Source: Scolanthus callimorphus (lineage: Eukaryota > Cnidaria > Anthozoa > Actiniaria > Edwardsiidae). From it: a stretch of 64,000 bases of DNA. The position numbers were made by a program, and so were the translations under genes. The stretch's first letter is position 1, and every line of letters begins with the position of its first letter. Location of the stretch: NCBI GenBank assembly GCA_033964015.1, contig CM066920.1, forward strand, positions 12,801,912-12,865,911, given 5' to 3'. Under the pieces are notes generated by a model that saw only the letters and a list, made by a program, of their open reading frames with translations, was not told the origin of the DNA and searched no databases. Of this stretch, positions 1 through 10,348 are shown in pieces.

Positions 1-876
1 AGTGCGAGGTAGTCCAAGCTCATGTTTTGTTGGAAAAACCAGAATGGCATTCATGTAGTTGTCCAAACACTCTCTTGGATGTTGTCCATTGGCAGTTGTA
101 GGGATGTATTTACTCCTCATACTCTTCAACACAAGCTTCAAACACTCAGGGTTACCAGACACAAGTTTCTCTTGTACAACTACATTTTGCAGAAATTCTT
201 CTTGGATGGAACAAAGACGGACAAGGCTAAATAACTGAAAAAAGGAATCTTTTCTGTCTTCTTTATGGTTTATCCAGTTTAATATGGCCCTGTAGATAAC
301 TTCTTCATTAGAGACCTTTAAATCATCACATAATAATATTTCCACCATAGATTCCAAATTCATTTGTAAAAATTCTGCTGTGTGTACCACATCTTCAAAT
401 TTTTCAAGAATAATTTTTAGAGATTCCATTTTCAGCTTTTCACACTTGTACTGACTGGCTAATTGATATATTGCAAGTATATCAGTGCAGAACGATTCAG
501 CATTTTTCGACATAAAATCCTCAACAGCCACCTTAAGTTTGTCGATCAACAGAAAATCGGCTGCGATGAGCACCGCTTGAGCGTTGTCCAAAGTGAGCTC
601 GATTTCTCCCGTGTATATAAAAGTTAGCACTAACTCCAAGGTTTCTGATTCAATTGAACTCAGTTCTATCACCCTACTTTGCTGTTCTTTCATATCAGCG
701 TCCAGCAATGCGCTGAAGAACTCACAACTTGCAGCCAACACGGCGCAGTGAGCTGGAAACTGCTTCCCTTGAGCTACTACTTTCACATCACAAAGACGAC
801 TTGACCCACGATACTTATTCAAATTACGCAAAATACCATCTTTATAATTCGAAAGAGAGATTTTTCTTGTTGCCAT
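1..876 (-). CDS. BTB-BACK-kelch protein, paralogue A (partial, runs off window)
   Basis: Reading the minus strand from ATG at 876 gives 292 codons without a stop to base 1, so the C-terminal kelch part lies outside the window. The BTB domain (about residues 20-125) shows GSSRLCDVKVVAQGKQFPAH and a LIAADFLLIDKLKVAVEDF end. The BACK domain follows (about 130-245), with NEEVIYRAILNWINHKEDRK. The last visible residues (MNAILVFPTK) start the propeller region. Proteins of this family usually act as substrate adaptors for Cullin-3 ubiquitin ligases, with BTB binding Cullin-3 and kelch binding the substrate; that role is family knowledge, not shown here. No introns are seen. The gene is head-to-head with paralogue B. 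Its stretch at about 30-285 is nearly identical to paralogue C, much closer than the N-terminal half. The start is supported by alignment with the starts of the other two copies. Confidence 0.9.
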   Translation of the reverse strand, partial: MATRKISLSNYKDGILRNLNKYRGSSRLCDVKVVAQGKQFPAHCAVLAASCEFFSALLDADMKEQQSRVIELSSIESETLELVLTFIYTGEIELTLDNAQAVLIAADFLLIDKLKVAVEDFMSKNAESFCTDILAIYQLASQYKCEKLKMESLKIILEKFEDVVHTAEFLQMNLESMVEILLCDDLKVSNEEVIYRAILNWINHKEDRKDSFFQLFSLVRLCSIQEEFLQNVVVQEKLVSGNPECLKLVLKSMRSKYIPTTANGQHPRECLDNYMNAILVFPTKHELGLPRT

Positions 877-1262
877 ACTCTAAATTAGAGCTTCAATCAA
901 AGCCGTGTGGTTTCACTCGAATCTCGTCGTACTTCTTCTAGCACGAGTGAGCCTGATAGCCGGGCCTCCTCTCCACAGGAGGACCAAGACATGTACGTAC
1001 TGCGGTGCGGACTTGCATTCTGTGGTATATAACAAAGACCTACCACAGAAATCAGATGACATTTGTTAAATTAGAAGGGCCCACGGCTTGTGCAAGATCG
1101 CATCCCGTTGAAAGAACACTGAGCTGCTGACACTGTTTCCCCCCTAAATAAGTAGTACTGTGGTATACCTGTGCAATCGTAAGGCCAGGCTGCATGTGGA
1201 GTTGTTCGATCGCGTTCTACGCAAAAAGGACGCAAAAACCAAGTCGATCGCGACAAATAGTC
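877..1262. promoter_or_regulatory. 386-bp divergent intergenic region between two BTB-kelch genes
   Basis: This is the only sequence between the start codons of the minus-strand gene (876) and the plus-strand gene (1263), so it must hold both 5' UTRs and presumably both promoters. An upstream in-frame ATG at 1194 exists for the plus-strand gene. No TATA box was identified with confidence. Function is inferred from position only. Confidence 0.45.
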
Positions 1263-3143
1263 ATGGTGGCAAAAAGACTGACCTTCGCGGACCGGAGAGA
1301 AGATGTTTTGAACAAATTGAACGAGTATCGCAGGTCTAGTTGGCTTTGCGACGTGACAATTGTTGCACAAGGGCAAAGCTTTCCAGCACACCGCGCCATT
1401 TTGGCTGCAAGTTGTGAGTTCTTCAGGGCTTCGATGGATGCAGACATGATAGAACAGCAAGATCGTGTTATAGAACTAAGCGTGTTTGAAGCAGATACGG
1501 TAAAGGTAATGTTGAATTTTCTCTACATGGGAGAAATCAAGCTCACTTTGAGTAACGCTCAAGCGGTCCTGATGGCAGCTGACTTTCTGTTACTTAATGA
1601 GCTGCATGAACCTGTCGACAAATTTATGTCAAGGCATGTTGCAGAGCTATCTACTGACTTGCTAATAGCGACGTACCAATTTGCTGTTCAGTATAAGTGT
1701 CAAATGTTAAAACCAGCTGTCCTGAAGATGGTTCATGAACATTTCGAAGAGGCCATAAAGTCTAAGGAGTTTTTAGAACTGAAGCTCGAATCTTTGATGG
1801 AAATAATTTCTAGTGATGATGCAAAAATCTCAAGTGAGGAGGTTGTTTACAGGGCTGTACTAGAATGGGTGAACCACAACAAAGAGAGGAAAGGCTTGTT
1901 TTGCCAGCTGTTGAGACAAGTGCGTCTTTGTTCTTTTGAAGAAGAGTTCCTTCAAAATGTAGTAATGCAAGAAGCCCTTGTGCTTTGTTGTCCTGGATGC
2001 CTAGAGCTTGTATCCAGCTGCATGAAGGATATTGGGAGCAAGAGCACTCCTACAACAGCCAACATTCAACACCCAAGAGCTTGTTTGGACAATTACACCA
2101 ATGTCGTTCTAGTTTTTCCAAACAAGAAAGTTCCCAGGCTACCTGGCGGTCCTTGGTGTTATATTCCTAACATATCTACTAAGCATAAATGGCACAGGCT
2201 TCCCACACAGAATGACAACACTGACCAAGGGATTGGGTTGCCTGTGTATCACAATGGATTGGTATTCCTAGTGCAGCATCTTTCTAATGGAAGCCAGCCT
2301 AACTGTATATCTATTGAGCAGTTTGACTTAACTACTTTCCAGTGGTCATTTAAGTCTACATTTCCATCTGACATTAAAAACTTTGGAGTTGCTTGCATCA
2401 AGGGTGTTATCTACATTATTGGTGGGATGAAGGGAGAAAATGAAAGTGTACAATTAGTTTTTTCTTGTAACATAGAGCAAGAACTTACTATTAAGGAAAT
2501 GGCACCTATGAAACACTCTCGTGCATCACCAAGTGTAGTTGCAGATGAGCAGTATATCTACGTACTTGGAGGGATCCAAGCACAAAGTGGAGAATTTGTC
2601 CCATCCCTTGAGAGATATGATCCCAAGACAAATATCTGGAATGAACTAACCCAGCTATCATTTCAGCATTCACTAACTCACTGTCATTGTGCTTTATCGA
2701 ATGGTAAGATCTTCATAGTCCCCAAACATGAATATCGCCCAGGTTTTCATGTGTATGATATCGATACAAACACATTGTCACACACTGGCTATGCTCCAAC
2801 GTTCAACTATAATGGAGTTTTACCGGTGTGCGATAACAGCCTCTACCTTATTGAATGCTATGAAGAAGTTAAAAGTTCTCATCGTCAATTTTTTGAAGAA
2901 GTTGAGGGAATAACGTCTCAAGCCTTACTTTTAGATCTAACGAAATTGGATCCTGACTGCAGTATGAAAACCAACAGTTGGATGTCACATACTATAACCC
3001 TTTGCAAGTTCAGACAAATTGATATGTTTAACAAGAATGTTCCCCTTGGTGGAGTGACAGTGCGCCTTCTAAAAAGTAGCCTAGAAAAGCTGATCCGTCT
3101 TGGGAGAACATACCACTGGCCAGAAGAAAAAACATATTATTAG
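1263..3143 (+). CDS. BTB-BACK-kelch protein, paralogue B (intronless)
   Basis: Single open frame of 626 codons from ATG 1263. An in-frame ATG at 1194 would add 23 residues, but 1263 matches the starts of the two paralogues (short lead, then a DVLNKLNEYR-like helix before LCDV). BTB lies at about residues 24-125 (SWLCDVTIVAQGQSFPAH), BACK at about 130-245 (SEEVVYRAVLEWVNHNKE), then a degenerate kelch propeller at about 300-600 with blades such as GVIYIIGGMKG, YIYVLGGIQ and GKIFIVPKHE. Classic kelch GG pairs are present in only some blades. Likely role by family: Cullin-3 substrate adaptor. The C-terminus carries about 17 residues beyond the RLLKSSLEK end shared with paralogue C. The stop TAG (3141-3143) falls at the first bases of a MITE-like repeat, so the terminus may have been altered by that insertion. 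Confidence 0.92.
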   Translation: MVAKRLTFADRREDVLNKLNEYRRSSWLCDVTIVAQGQSFPAHRAILAASCEFFRASMDADMIEQQDRVIELSVFEADTVKVMLNFLYMGEIKLTLSNAQAVLMAADFLLLNELHEPVDKFMSRHVAELSTDLLIATYQFAVQYKCQMLKPAVLKMVHEHFEEAIKSKEFLELKLESLMEIISSDDAKISSEEVVYRAVLEWVNHNKERKGLFCQLLRQVRLCSFEEEFLQNVVMQEALVLCCPGCLELVSSCMKDIGSKSTPTTANIQHPRACLDNYTNVVLVFPNKKVPRLPGGPWCYIPNISTKHKWHRLPTQNDNTDQGIGLPVYHNGLVFLVQHLSNGSQPNCISIEQFDLTTFQWSFKSTFPSDIKNFGVACIKGVIYIIGGMKGENESVQLVFSCNIEQELTIKEMAPMKHSRASPSVVADEQYIYVLGGIQAQSGEFVPSLERYDPKTNIWNELTQLSFQHSLTHCHCALSNGKIFIVPKHEYRPGFHVYDIDTNTLSHTGYAPTFNYNGVLPVCDNSLYLIECYEEVKSSHRQFFEEVEGITSQALLLDLTKLDPDCSMKTNSWMSHTITLCKFRQIDMFNKNVPLGGVTVRLLKSSLEKLIRLGRTYHWPEEKTYY

Positions 3144-3212
3144 TCAAATCCCACTAGTAGTTCATTATCAATGCAGCACTCTGATTGGTTGAGCTAAGTA
3201 CTAGCAAAAATA
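3141..3212. repeat. Half-copy of a MITE-like repeat overlapping the stop of paralogue B
   Basis: The stretch starting TAGTCAAATC and ending near GTACTAG resembles the left half of the element at 47013-47209, with the same order of TAG(C/T)CAAATC, a CAATGC block and CTGATTGGTT. No right terminus was found nearby. The TAG stop codon of the upstream gene lies inside the repeat. Confidence 0.45.
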
Positions 3213-4012
3213 CCAGGTAAAAGGTATTTTGAATGTGCAATCAAATAAGCCATTAAAATTTCAGCCTTGAGTGGCACTTTCAGAATAGTCCTGTTTCAAA
3301 ATCTCTGATCTACTGCTGAAAAGCAGGGTGACAAGTTCCTATTTCCTCCTATTGTAGGTAGTCAATTATGTGTACCAAATTCTGGTAGGTTATTTTAGCA
3401 TAGAACACAACTTTCTATGACTTTATTGGCCAAAAAATAGAGCACGCTAAACAATAATATTGTAAATTATGAGGGAAATAAAGGCTTGTTGTTGTGTTGT
3501 TGTTACCAGGATTATTCCTATTTTTCTCCTTTTTTTAGGTACAAATCTACAAATTTCTCCTATTGTGGTCTTATGTATTCCTATTTTCCTATTTTTTCTT
3601 GTCATGAACCCACTTGACATCCTGGAATGGGGAATAAATTACAGCGGGAGCCCAAATTTGTTTCAAATACCATATTGTGTGGTTCCAAAAAATATCCATA
3701 CCCCCTCCACGGAAGGGTGTTGAAAAGTGACCACTCCACCCTCTCGAATTTCCAAAGAAAAATACAGTACTTGTATGGAAAAGATCAGGTAAATTGACTC
3801 CCCCACCCCTCCGGAATTTCCAGTCCCTTCCGTAGGGGGTTATGGATAATTTCTGTAATCACAAATTGTCTAGATTTGCCTGTGGTATGCCTGTGGTTTT
3901 CGTAAGGAAGGCCAGGCTCCTATTCACGACTTCACGTTCGAAAAAGGCGCGAAATAATTCGCCTGCCATTTCTAGTAAGGCGATTTGCGACTGCAACAAA
4001 AGCTAAATCAAA
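3213..4012. other. Intergenic spacer between paralogues B and C
   Basis: No gene is supported here. It holds an AATAAA at 3476-3481 (possible poly(A) signal of paralogue B), T-rich low-complexity sequence near 3520-3600, and a foldback element at 3689-3853. The last ~150 bases are presumably the promoter and 5' UTR of paralogue C. Confidence 0.5.
3689..3853. repeat. Foldback/MITE-like element
   Basis: The left arm (about 3689-3716, AATATCCATACCCCCTCC then ACGGAAGGG) and the right arm (3825-3852, CCCTTCCGTAGGGGG then TTATGGATAATT) are imperfect reverse complements, about 28 bp each. No target-site duplication could be assigned. Confidence 0.6.
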
Positions 4013-5782
4013 ATGGAAACCAAGGCAGTATCTCTTGTGGACTACAAAGATGACATTCTGCATAAATTGGACGATTATCGAGCGTCTGGTCGGCTTTGTG
4101 ATGTGAGTGTTGTTGTAAAGCAAGGGAAGCAGTTTCCAGCTCACCGCGCCATTTTGGCTGCAAGTTGTGGGTTTTTCAGCGCATTGCTGGACGCTGATAT
4201 GAAAGAGCAACACGAAGGTGTGATAAAGCTGACTTCATTTGAATCCGATACTGTGGAGCTAGTGCTTCGTTTCGTTTACACAGGAGAAATCCAGCTCTCT
4301 TTGGGGAACGCTCAAGCGGTGTTGATGGCTGCTGACTTTCTGTTGATCGACAAACTTAAGGTGGCCGTTGACGAGTTTATGTCACAAAATGCCAGAGCGT
4401 TCTCTGCAGATATATTCACAACTTATCAGTTTGCAGTCCAGTTCAAGTGCGAAAAGTTAAAATCAGCTTCTCTAACATTGATTCACAGAACTTTTGAAGA
4501 TGTTCTGCGTCACTCGTCAAAGTTTTTGGAACTGAAGCTGGAAGCCTTGGTGGAAATAATTTCTAGTGATGATTTAAAAGTCTCTAGTGAAGAGGTCATC
4601 TACAGGGCAATATTGAACTGGGTAAACCATAAAGAAGACAGAAAAGATTCTTTTTGTCAGCTTTTTAGCCTTGTCCGTCTTTGTTCCATCCAAGAGGAAT
4701 TTCTACAAAATGTAGTTGTACAAGAAAAACTTGTGTCTGGTAACCCTGAGTGTTTAAAGCTTGTGTTGAAGAGTATGAGGAGTAAATACATCCCTACAGC
4801 TGCCAATATTCAGCATCCAAGAGATTGTTTGGACACCTACATGAATGCCATTCTGGTTTTTCCAACAAAACAAGCTCCTGGGTTATGCCCTGGCCCATGG
4901 TGTTACATCCCTGCAAAGAATAAATGGTGCTTCCTCAAAGCAAAGAATTACAGCAATGGCTATGGCAGTGGGTTGCCAGTTTATCACAATGGTGTGGTGT
5001 TTTTGGTACGACAGCATCTTAAGTACTTATTAATAGAGCAGTATGACTTGAAAACTACCCAATGGTCATATAGGTCTGCTTTTCCATACGATGTTGACCT
5101 TTTTGGTGTTGCTTGCCTTAAGGGTGTTCTTTACATCATTGGTGGTAGAAGACAAAATACAAGTGTGTCATTAGTTTATTCTTGTGATGTGACGGCAGCC
5201 CCACAAGAGCTCCGTATCAAGCAGGTTGCTTCTATGGCACACTGCCGGGTAATGCCAAGTGTGGTATCAGATGACAAGCATGTCTATGTGCTTGGTGGTA
5301 TTTGTCCAAAGAACAGCACATTTGTCCCCTCGATAGAAAAGTACAATCCACACACAAGCAGTTGGGAGGAGCTTGCTCAATTGAAATTTGAATGTCCAGT
5401 ATTTTACTGTCACTGTGCTTTAGTGAATGGCAAGATCTTCATAATTCCAAAGTATGAGGCAAGAGCTACAGATGTTCATGTGTATGATATCCAATCAAAC
5501 AAATTGTCAAAGATTTCTAGTGCACCAGCCTTCAACTTTTATGGAGTTTTGTCAGTTTGTGAAGAGTGCCTGTACCTTGTTGGATGCAGCGGCGAGGACG
5601 ATGCTCAGAAAACTGACTCAAAGGCTTTAAAGTTACATGTACATAACTATGATATCAAGACCAATGTGTGGGGTACCACACCTTCGGTAACAGTTTCATA
5701 CTACAAACGAGATGCAAAATGTCATCTTATTCTTAGTGGGTTACCTGTAAGACTTCTGAAGAGCAGCCTAGAAAAGATGTGA
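4013..5782 (+). CDS. BTB-BACK-kelch protein, paralogue C (intronless)
   Basis: Single uninterrupted 589-codon frame. BTB lies at about residues 25-125 (SGRLCDVSVVVKQGKQFPAH, then LMAADFLLIDKLKVAVDEF), BACK at about 128-240 (SSEEVIYRAILNWVNHKEDR), and a kelch-type propeller at about 285-575 with blades GVLYIIGGRRQ, HVYVLGGICPKN and GKIFIIPKYE. It ends with RLLKSSLEKM, the shared family terminus. Likely a Cullin-3 adaptor by family; the substrate is unknown. The arrangement of three intronless copies within 6 kb suggests local duplication, possibly after an ancestral retrocopy (inference). Its DNA at about 4600-4865 is nearly identical to paralogue A. A candidate poly(A) signal AATAAA sits at 6165-6170. 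Confidence 0.93.
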   Translation: METKAVSLVDYKDDILHKLDDYRASGRLCDVSVVVKQGKQFPAHRAILAASCGFFSALLDADMKEQHEGVIKLTSFESDTVELVLRFVYTGEIQLSLGNAQAVLMAADFLLIDKLKVAVDEFMSQNARAFSADIFTTYQFAVQFKCEKLKSASLTLIHRTFEDVLRHSSKFLELKLEALVEIISSDDLKVSSEEVIYRAILNWVNHKEDRKDSFCQLFSLVRLCSIQEEFLQNVVVQEKLVSGNPECLKLVLKSMRSKYIPTAANIQHPRDCLDTYMNAILVFPTKQAPGLCPGPWCYIPAKNKWCFLKAKNYSNGYGSGLPVYHNGVVFLVRQHLKYLLIEQYDLKTTQWSYRSAFPYDVDLFGVACLKGVLYIIGGRRQNTSVSLVYSCDVTAAPQELRIKQVASMAHCRVMPSVVSDDKHVYVLGGICPKNSTFVPSIEKYNPHTSSWEELAQLKFECPVFYCHCALVNGKIFIIPKYEARATDVHVYDIQSNKLSKISSAPAFNFYGVLSVCEECLYLVGCSGEDDAQKTDSKALKLHVHNYDIKTNVWGTTPSVTVSYYKRDAKCHLILSGLPVRLLKSSLEKM

Positions 5783-6309
5783 TGACTGTATCAAGGAAAA
5801 GAGGGTGTCTATTATTTGACCATTCCCACCCAAGCACCATCTTGAATTGTTCAGTCTATTTATTCAGCATAGAAACAAGGCAAAATGCAAGCAGGGCGCA
5901 AGTTTTGCTCATGTTGGAAAGTAGAGCCTGATGCTTGGATTTATGGTACAAAAGTGTTGACCAAGCTACCAAAAAGTACTCCATATTTGTTTTGAAAAAA
6001 AGTTGATTGGCTCATTGCTTTTTTGTGCTTTGCCAGGACATTCTGGAAACAAAATGGTTGGTACATGACAAAAGCAAATGGTGTTATCAATGTGGAGTGG
6101 AGTTCTTTGTTTACCTTGGTGTTATACTTGTTCTTTAGAATTATCATAAATGATCTTTTCCTCAAATAAATGCCGCACCATAGATGTGGCGTCCATCAGG
6201 GGCGGCGTCTATTATCATTTTATCATTAACATGTGATTCAGGAAAACAAATTCTCCCTTGAGAAAAAGCCTAAAGAAAATGATGCAGGAAATTTAGCTAT
6301 ATTTCTGAT

Positions 6310-6793
6310 ACAGTAAAAACCTGCATAAAAGAACAGGTGTTTTGGGAAATCAGCCTGATTTTGTCTTGTATAATAGTATAATGGGTGTTTTCTGCAAAAT
6401 CAGCCTGAAAATGTTCTTCAGGTGTTTTTAAGTTGTTTCTTAACATCAAATACTGCATACACTACCAACAGTCAAATAAAGAATGTGATTGGGAGAAAGG
6501 TGACAGTCATTTAGTAACAACAATAGTCAAGTCTAAAAAACAATTGCTAAATGTACCCTGGAATTCCTGCTGTAGAACTGTGTGTGCATGGTCTAGCACA
6601 TTATATTGATCTGCTCGGTACTCTACCACATAGTGGGTTACTGTACTCGAATCTAACTGGCAGCAATTTTTTGATACAAGAACAATTTTCATTTTTCAGG
6701 CTGCATGTGTTCATATGTATAAGGTACATTTTTGGCCAAATTTCAGCCTGAGTGTTCTTAAACCACTTGTTCTTTTATGCGGGTTTTTACTGT
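6310..6793. mobile_element. MITE-like element, ~26-bp terminal inverted repeats
   Basis: The left end ACAGTAAAAACCTGCATAAA plus AGAACA (6310-6335) is matched by the reverse complement of the right end (6768-6793) with one mismatch. The interior is 484 bp overall, with repeated TCAGCCTGA motifs near both ends and no coding capacity, so it would be non-autonomous. The terminal sequence is of the type seen in Tc1/mariner-like elements, but a clear TA duplication on both sides was not found. Confidence 0.7.
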
Positions 6794-8220
6794 TTTTACC
6801 TTGACATTTAGACTACTTTGTCCAAATGGGGCTACCCTCAAAATTCACACCCAGAGGACAGGGTGGAAATGACCTGCTAAAATCACTAAATTGCAAATAG
6901 TAAGTGGGTCAGGTTAACTCAGATAAGCTTCAATTTTTGCATAGACTCCTTATGTGATGATAAACAAAAAAATTAAAATTACCGTCTTTGGGATATTAGA
7001 CTTTAAACATTGGTTTCTGTACCATTTTATGGGAGAATTAGTACCTTGATCAGGAATTAAGAGAACTTTGTTTAACAGAGCTCGAAATAAAAACAAATGG
7101 TGGTCGCAGTTTTGCGACTAACTCTTAAATTTTAGTCGTAAAATGGGAAACGTTAAGTCCTGCATTTTCTCAAAAAAATTGAATAAAAAATGCTTTAGTT
7201 TATTGCGTTTATTTTGTATTTATTTGCCAGATAATGTTATACTGTTTCATGTATAACGCTGTGGTGAAAAAAAAAGCAAACAATTCGCGATTAAATCGTT
7301 ACAGCATATCCGCGGCTTCATTAACGTTACATTTTTGTATAGAATATCCATGAAAGTAGTAAAGCATCCTTTCTCAAGTTTTGAATCACAAGCCACTCGG
7401 GCTTCCGTCTGGCGCTAACCTCATATTCAGCGAAAAACGGAACGATTTTTGTTATTTTTCTCGATAAAAACTGCAAAGGTGAGCTACCTGTGTAGGCGCG
7501 CGCGAAGTAAGTTCCCCCTCTTTAATTATTACGGACGTTCCCCGAACAAGGGACTGCAAGTACTCTAATATTGCCAAGTTGCAAGTTCTTGTTTCGATGC
7601 AAACCACGCAATGCAACAAAAACTGTTTCTCAAACCAGAACAGCCACGCTCTCTACTTCGCGCATCAAGCTTGAACAAAATGTGACTGAGAGCAGTTCCC
7701 TTTGATCTTGCCGCTTTTGATGCGGATGGTCTTTCAGGGACGGCGGAACAGTTTTCAAAGTGTGGAGGAGCTCGTGGGGGGACTGAATTTAGTGAAAATG
7801 TATGGAACTTGATGAAATATGATGGGGGCTCCGCCCGTCCCTGTCATTTGACAGAATCGAACTTCCTACGCAAAATGGCCCGGTTGACGTAGTCGAACAG
7901 TAAAAAGTTTTTTTTTTTTCAGTAAAGCACTTGGATTCGGAGACCATACCTCTAGACGAGAACTGAACTGCCGTATGGCGACAAAGGATTCTCGAAGGAT
8001 TTCTCTTCTTGGCCCTAGTGACGTCATAGCGCGTGGTCGCTAAATTCCCGTGGATTTTAGTCAGTTATTTGGCGTCCCCGATGGGGAAGGCAGATTTGCC
8101 AACAGAGGACTCAGAGGGAGGTAGCGGCCCTTTTTTGCTAATTTCCCCATACATTAGGAAAATCTGTGACATGCTAACTGTATATTAGTGCCACAAAAGA
8201 GGAGATACGGGCCCCCTACA

Positions 8221-8283
8221 CATTCTTCTACCATGAGAAATTCAGCTTTTCCCATGGATGGGTTAGGCAGAAATTCCCTGTAA
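8221..8283. repeat. Solo half of a foldback repeat also found at 24407-24581
   Basis: The segment beginning ATTCTTCTACCATGAGAAAT and running through CAGCTTTTCCC to GCAGAAATTCCCTG matches the right half of the element inside the Fat-like gene intron. The left half is absent here. Confidence 0.55.
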
Positions 8284-8619
8284 TTCCCCGGCAAGTCAAA
8301 CGGACAGAACAACCCCGTGACGTTGATATGACGCGAGCGGATGATGAGAACCAGGCACCACGTGGCTGCCTTGCATAACTTTATATTAAAAACGTCGACC
8401 AGATTCAGATCAAAATTCGTCATCAGCATGGAATATTTGCTGTTTGCGCTCAGACTATACTTAAGCGAGTTTATCAGTCTATTATAGAGCTGAAGTAACT
8501 TGTCTTTGTAGGAAAGGGCCTGTTTACATCTGAGGGGTGAACCAAGACCTCGCCACCCTATAGCTAGCCGGGTCAGACAGTATTCAAATCGGCGCCTATG
8601 CCAGCGAGTAAGGCCTTCC

Positions 8620-9090
8620 TAAGTGTCCTCATGCAATAACTCGTTTCTACGCCTAGAGCGGATTTCGAATGATTGTGAAGTGTCGCGACAAATTTGTGCC
8701 ACGCCGCGACTTCATTGGCTCTCGTTCTAAAGCAGATTTCGTATGACTGTGAAAAGTGCCGCGACCACGGAACCTGGCCTGCTGTAGATACGGAATGAAA
8801 TCGTAGTCGTGGCACGGTACAACTTTCTCCTGGCATTTTCACAGTCATACGAAATCAGTGCTCTATGAGGACCGTAATTTTCTGCAGCGGCCATGTAATT
8901 TGATTGGTCGTCCTTGATTTGCCGTACCTTGCCGCAATCGCGGCAAGTACTTAGGTGCCGCAATAATGCAATCTGATTGGTTGTCCGTGATTTGTCTTGG
9001 CGCGAGGAGGAGAACGCGAAGTTCCGTATCTACACAGCAGGCCAGGTTCCTTGTCGCGCGGCGACAAATTTCATAGTCATACGAAATCCA
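8620..9090. repeat. Composite foldback (MITE-like) repeat
   Basis: A left arm at 8732-8796 (GCAGATTTCGTATGACTGTG through GGCCTGCTGTAGATACGG) is the imperfect reverse complement of 9022-9089 (CCGTATCTACACAGCAGGCC through AGTCATACGAAATC). Further copies of the arm tip occur at about 8647-8665 and, inverted, at about 8839-8861, so at least two related elements appear nested. No coding capacity. Confidence 0.6.
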
Positions 9091-9324
9091 CTGTACAGTA
9101 TGCACGAGTTGAAAAAATACAAGTACGATAAACACAAGCATAGAGAGAGTTTCATAGACCAATGGAACACGCTTTAGCGTAAAACACTAATTATTGCACA
9201 AATCCCTTTGCTCTCTTTTGCCTTTGACTATTTTTCTTTGACTAGTGCACTTGTTCCACGGGTTTATGAAAATCAAACGCGTTCGCAAAGTAAAGCCATG
9301 CTCAAGCCTTTTACATGAATGAAT

Positions 9325-9330
9325 TTTATT
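9325..9330 (-). other. Candidate poly(A) signal of the Fat-like gene
   Basis: TTTATT on the plus strand, that is AATAAA on the minus strand, about 1.16 kb downstream of the Fat-like stop codon. It is one of several possible signals in an AT-rich region; assigned by position only. Confidence 0.25.
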
Positions 9331-10249
9331 TCATAAGCATTGCTCAGCATACATGCAGTGCCTCGCAGAGTTCTTTATAAAAGATACAAACGACTCCATG
9401 AGCTCAGGTTTTGGCAGTAGGGTTCCTCCCTATCAGTATAACTATTTTATTTCAACGATACAAAAATAACTTATGACTTGAAATGTACATACTATATAAA
9501 CATGACTTTGAAACGAATCCCTGATAAATAACCACTTTATCATTTGCTGCTTGACAAACTGCAGCAAATAACAAATCTAATGCCGCGTGAAATTAATAAT
9601 TCGTATTTAATCTTAAATAATCATCTATTGGTAAGAGATAAGATTGACTATGCGAGACAGCAACCAATTACAAATGACTGAAAAGTTGAATTTGATAAAT
9701 TTGTTTTGTAACAAAATATCAGTCTAAATTGTTGTATTTTGCTGTGCAATCATAGTCTAGAAATCTATTAAGTTTTTTGATGCAAAACATGCATAAACAA
9801 CACCAGAAAATAATGAAAAAATGAAGAAACAATTAGAGGATTATCAAGGAAAGATATTTACTCTAAACGAACTTTAAAAATAATCCTTAATTTGTTTTTT
9901 AATTATAAATTTACAAAACCTTAGCAAATTACCCTAGATTTATGTCGATGAAAACTATGTTCATAAATTACAACCATACCAAAGTATAAAATGTCGATAA
10001 AAATAAAAAAGATTTCACAGATTTTTTAACTCTCAATCGATTTAGCGATCAGTATTAAAATTAACAGTCAGAAAAATGCATTAAGTTCAATTTTTATATT
10101 CTAGCTACAAACTAAATGAGTTGATTTGATTATGCCATTTTCGAAAACGCAGAAAGTATATAACATTTTTTTGGAAGGCAAGATGGCGAAATGAGTCAAC
10201 GCGGAGCAGATTTCTGATAGTCCGTCATTGTATCACATAACGTCGTGGG

Positions 10250-10348
10250 TTTTTTCGGATATTTGATTATTTTTTTTTGGCCGCGCGGGACTCCTGTGTC
10301 ACGACACAGGAATCCCGCTCGCCAAAATATAAAATATCCGAAAAAAAT
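10250..10348. repeat. Long imperfect hairpin downstream of the Fat-like gene
   Basis: Arms beginning TTTTTTCGGATATTT on the left and ending AATATCCGAAAAAA on the right pair through a GC-rich centre, CCTGTGTC AC GACACAGG (10293-10310). It lies about 145-245 bases past the Fat-like stop codon, so it would be within the 3' UTR if that UTR is longer than 250 bases. It could be a short foldback insertion or a transcript structure. Confidence 0.6.

Noticed and set aside
1194..1262. Upstream in-frame ATG for BTB-kelch paralogue B
   Set aside because: The extra 23 residues have no counterpart in the other two paralogues; 1263 aligns with their starts.
8154..9177. Cluster of 66-99-codon open frames in the 8-9 kb spacer
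   Set aside because: They coincide with inverted repeats of foldback elements and have no recognisable protein motifs.
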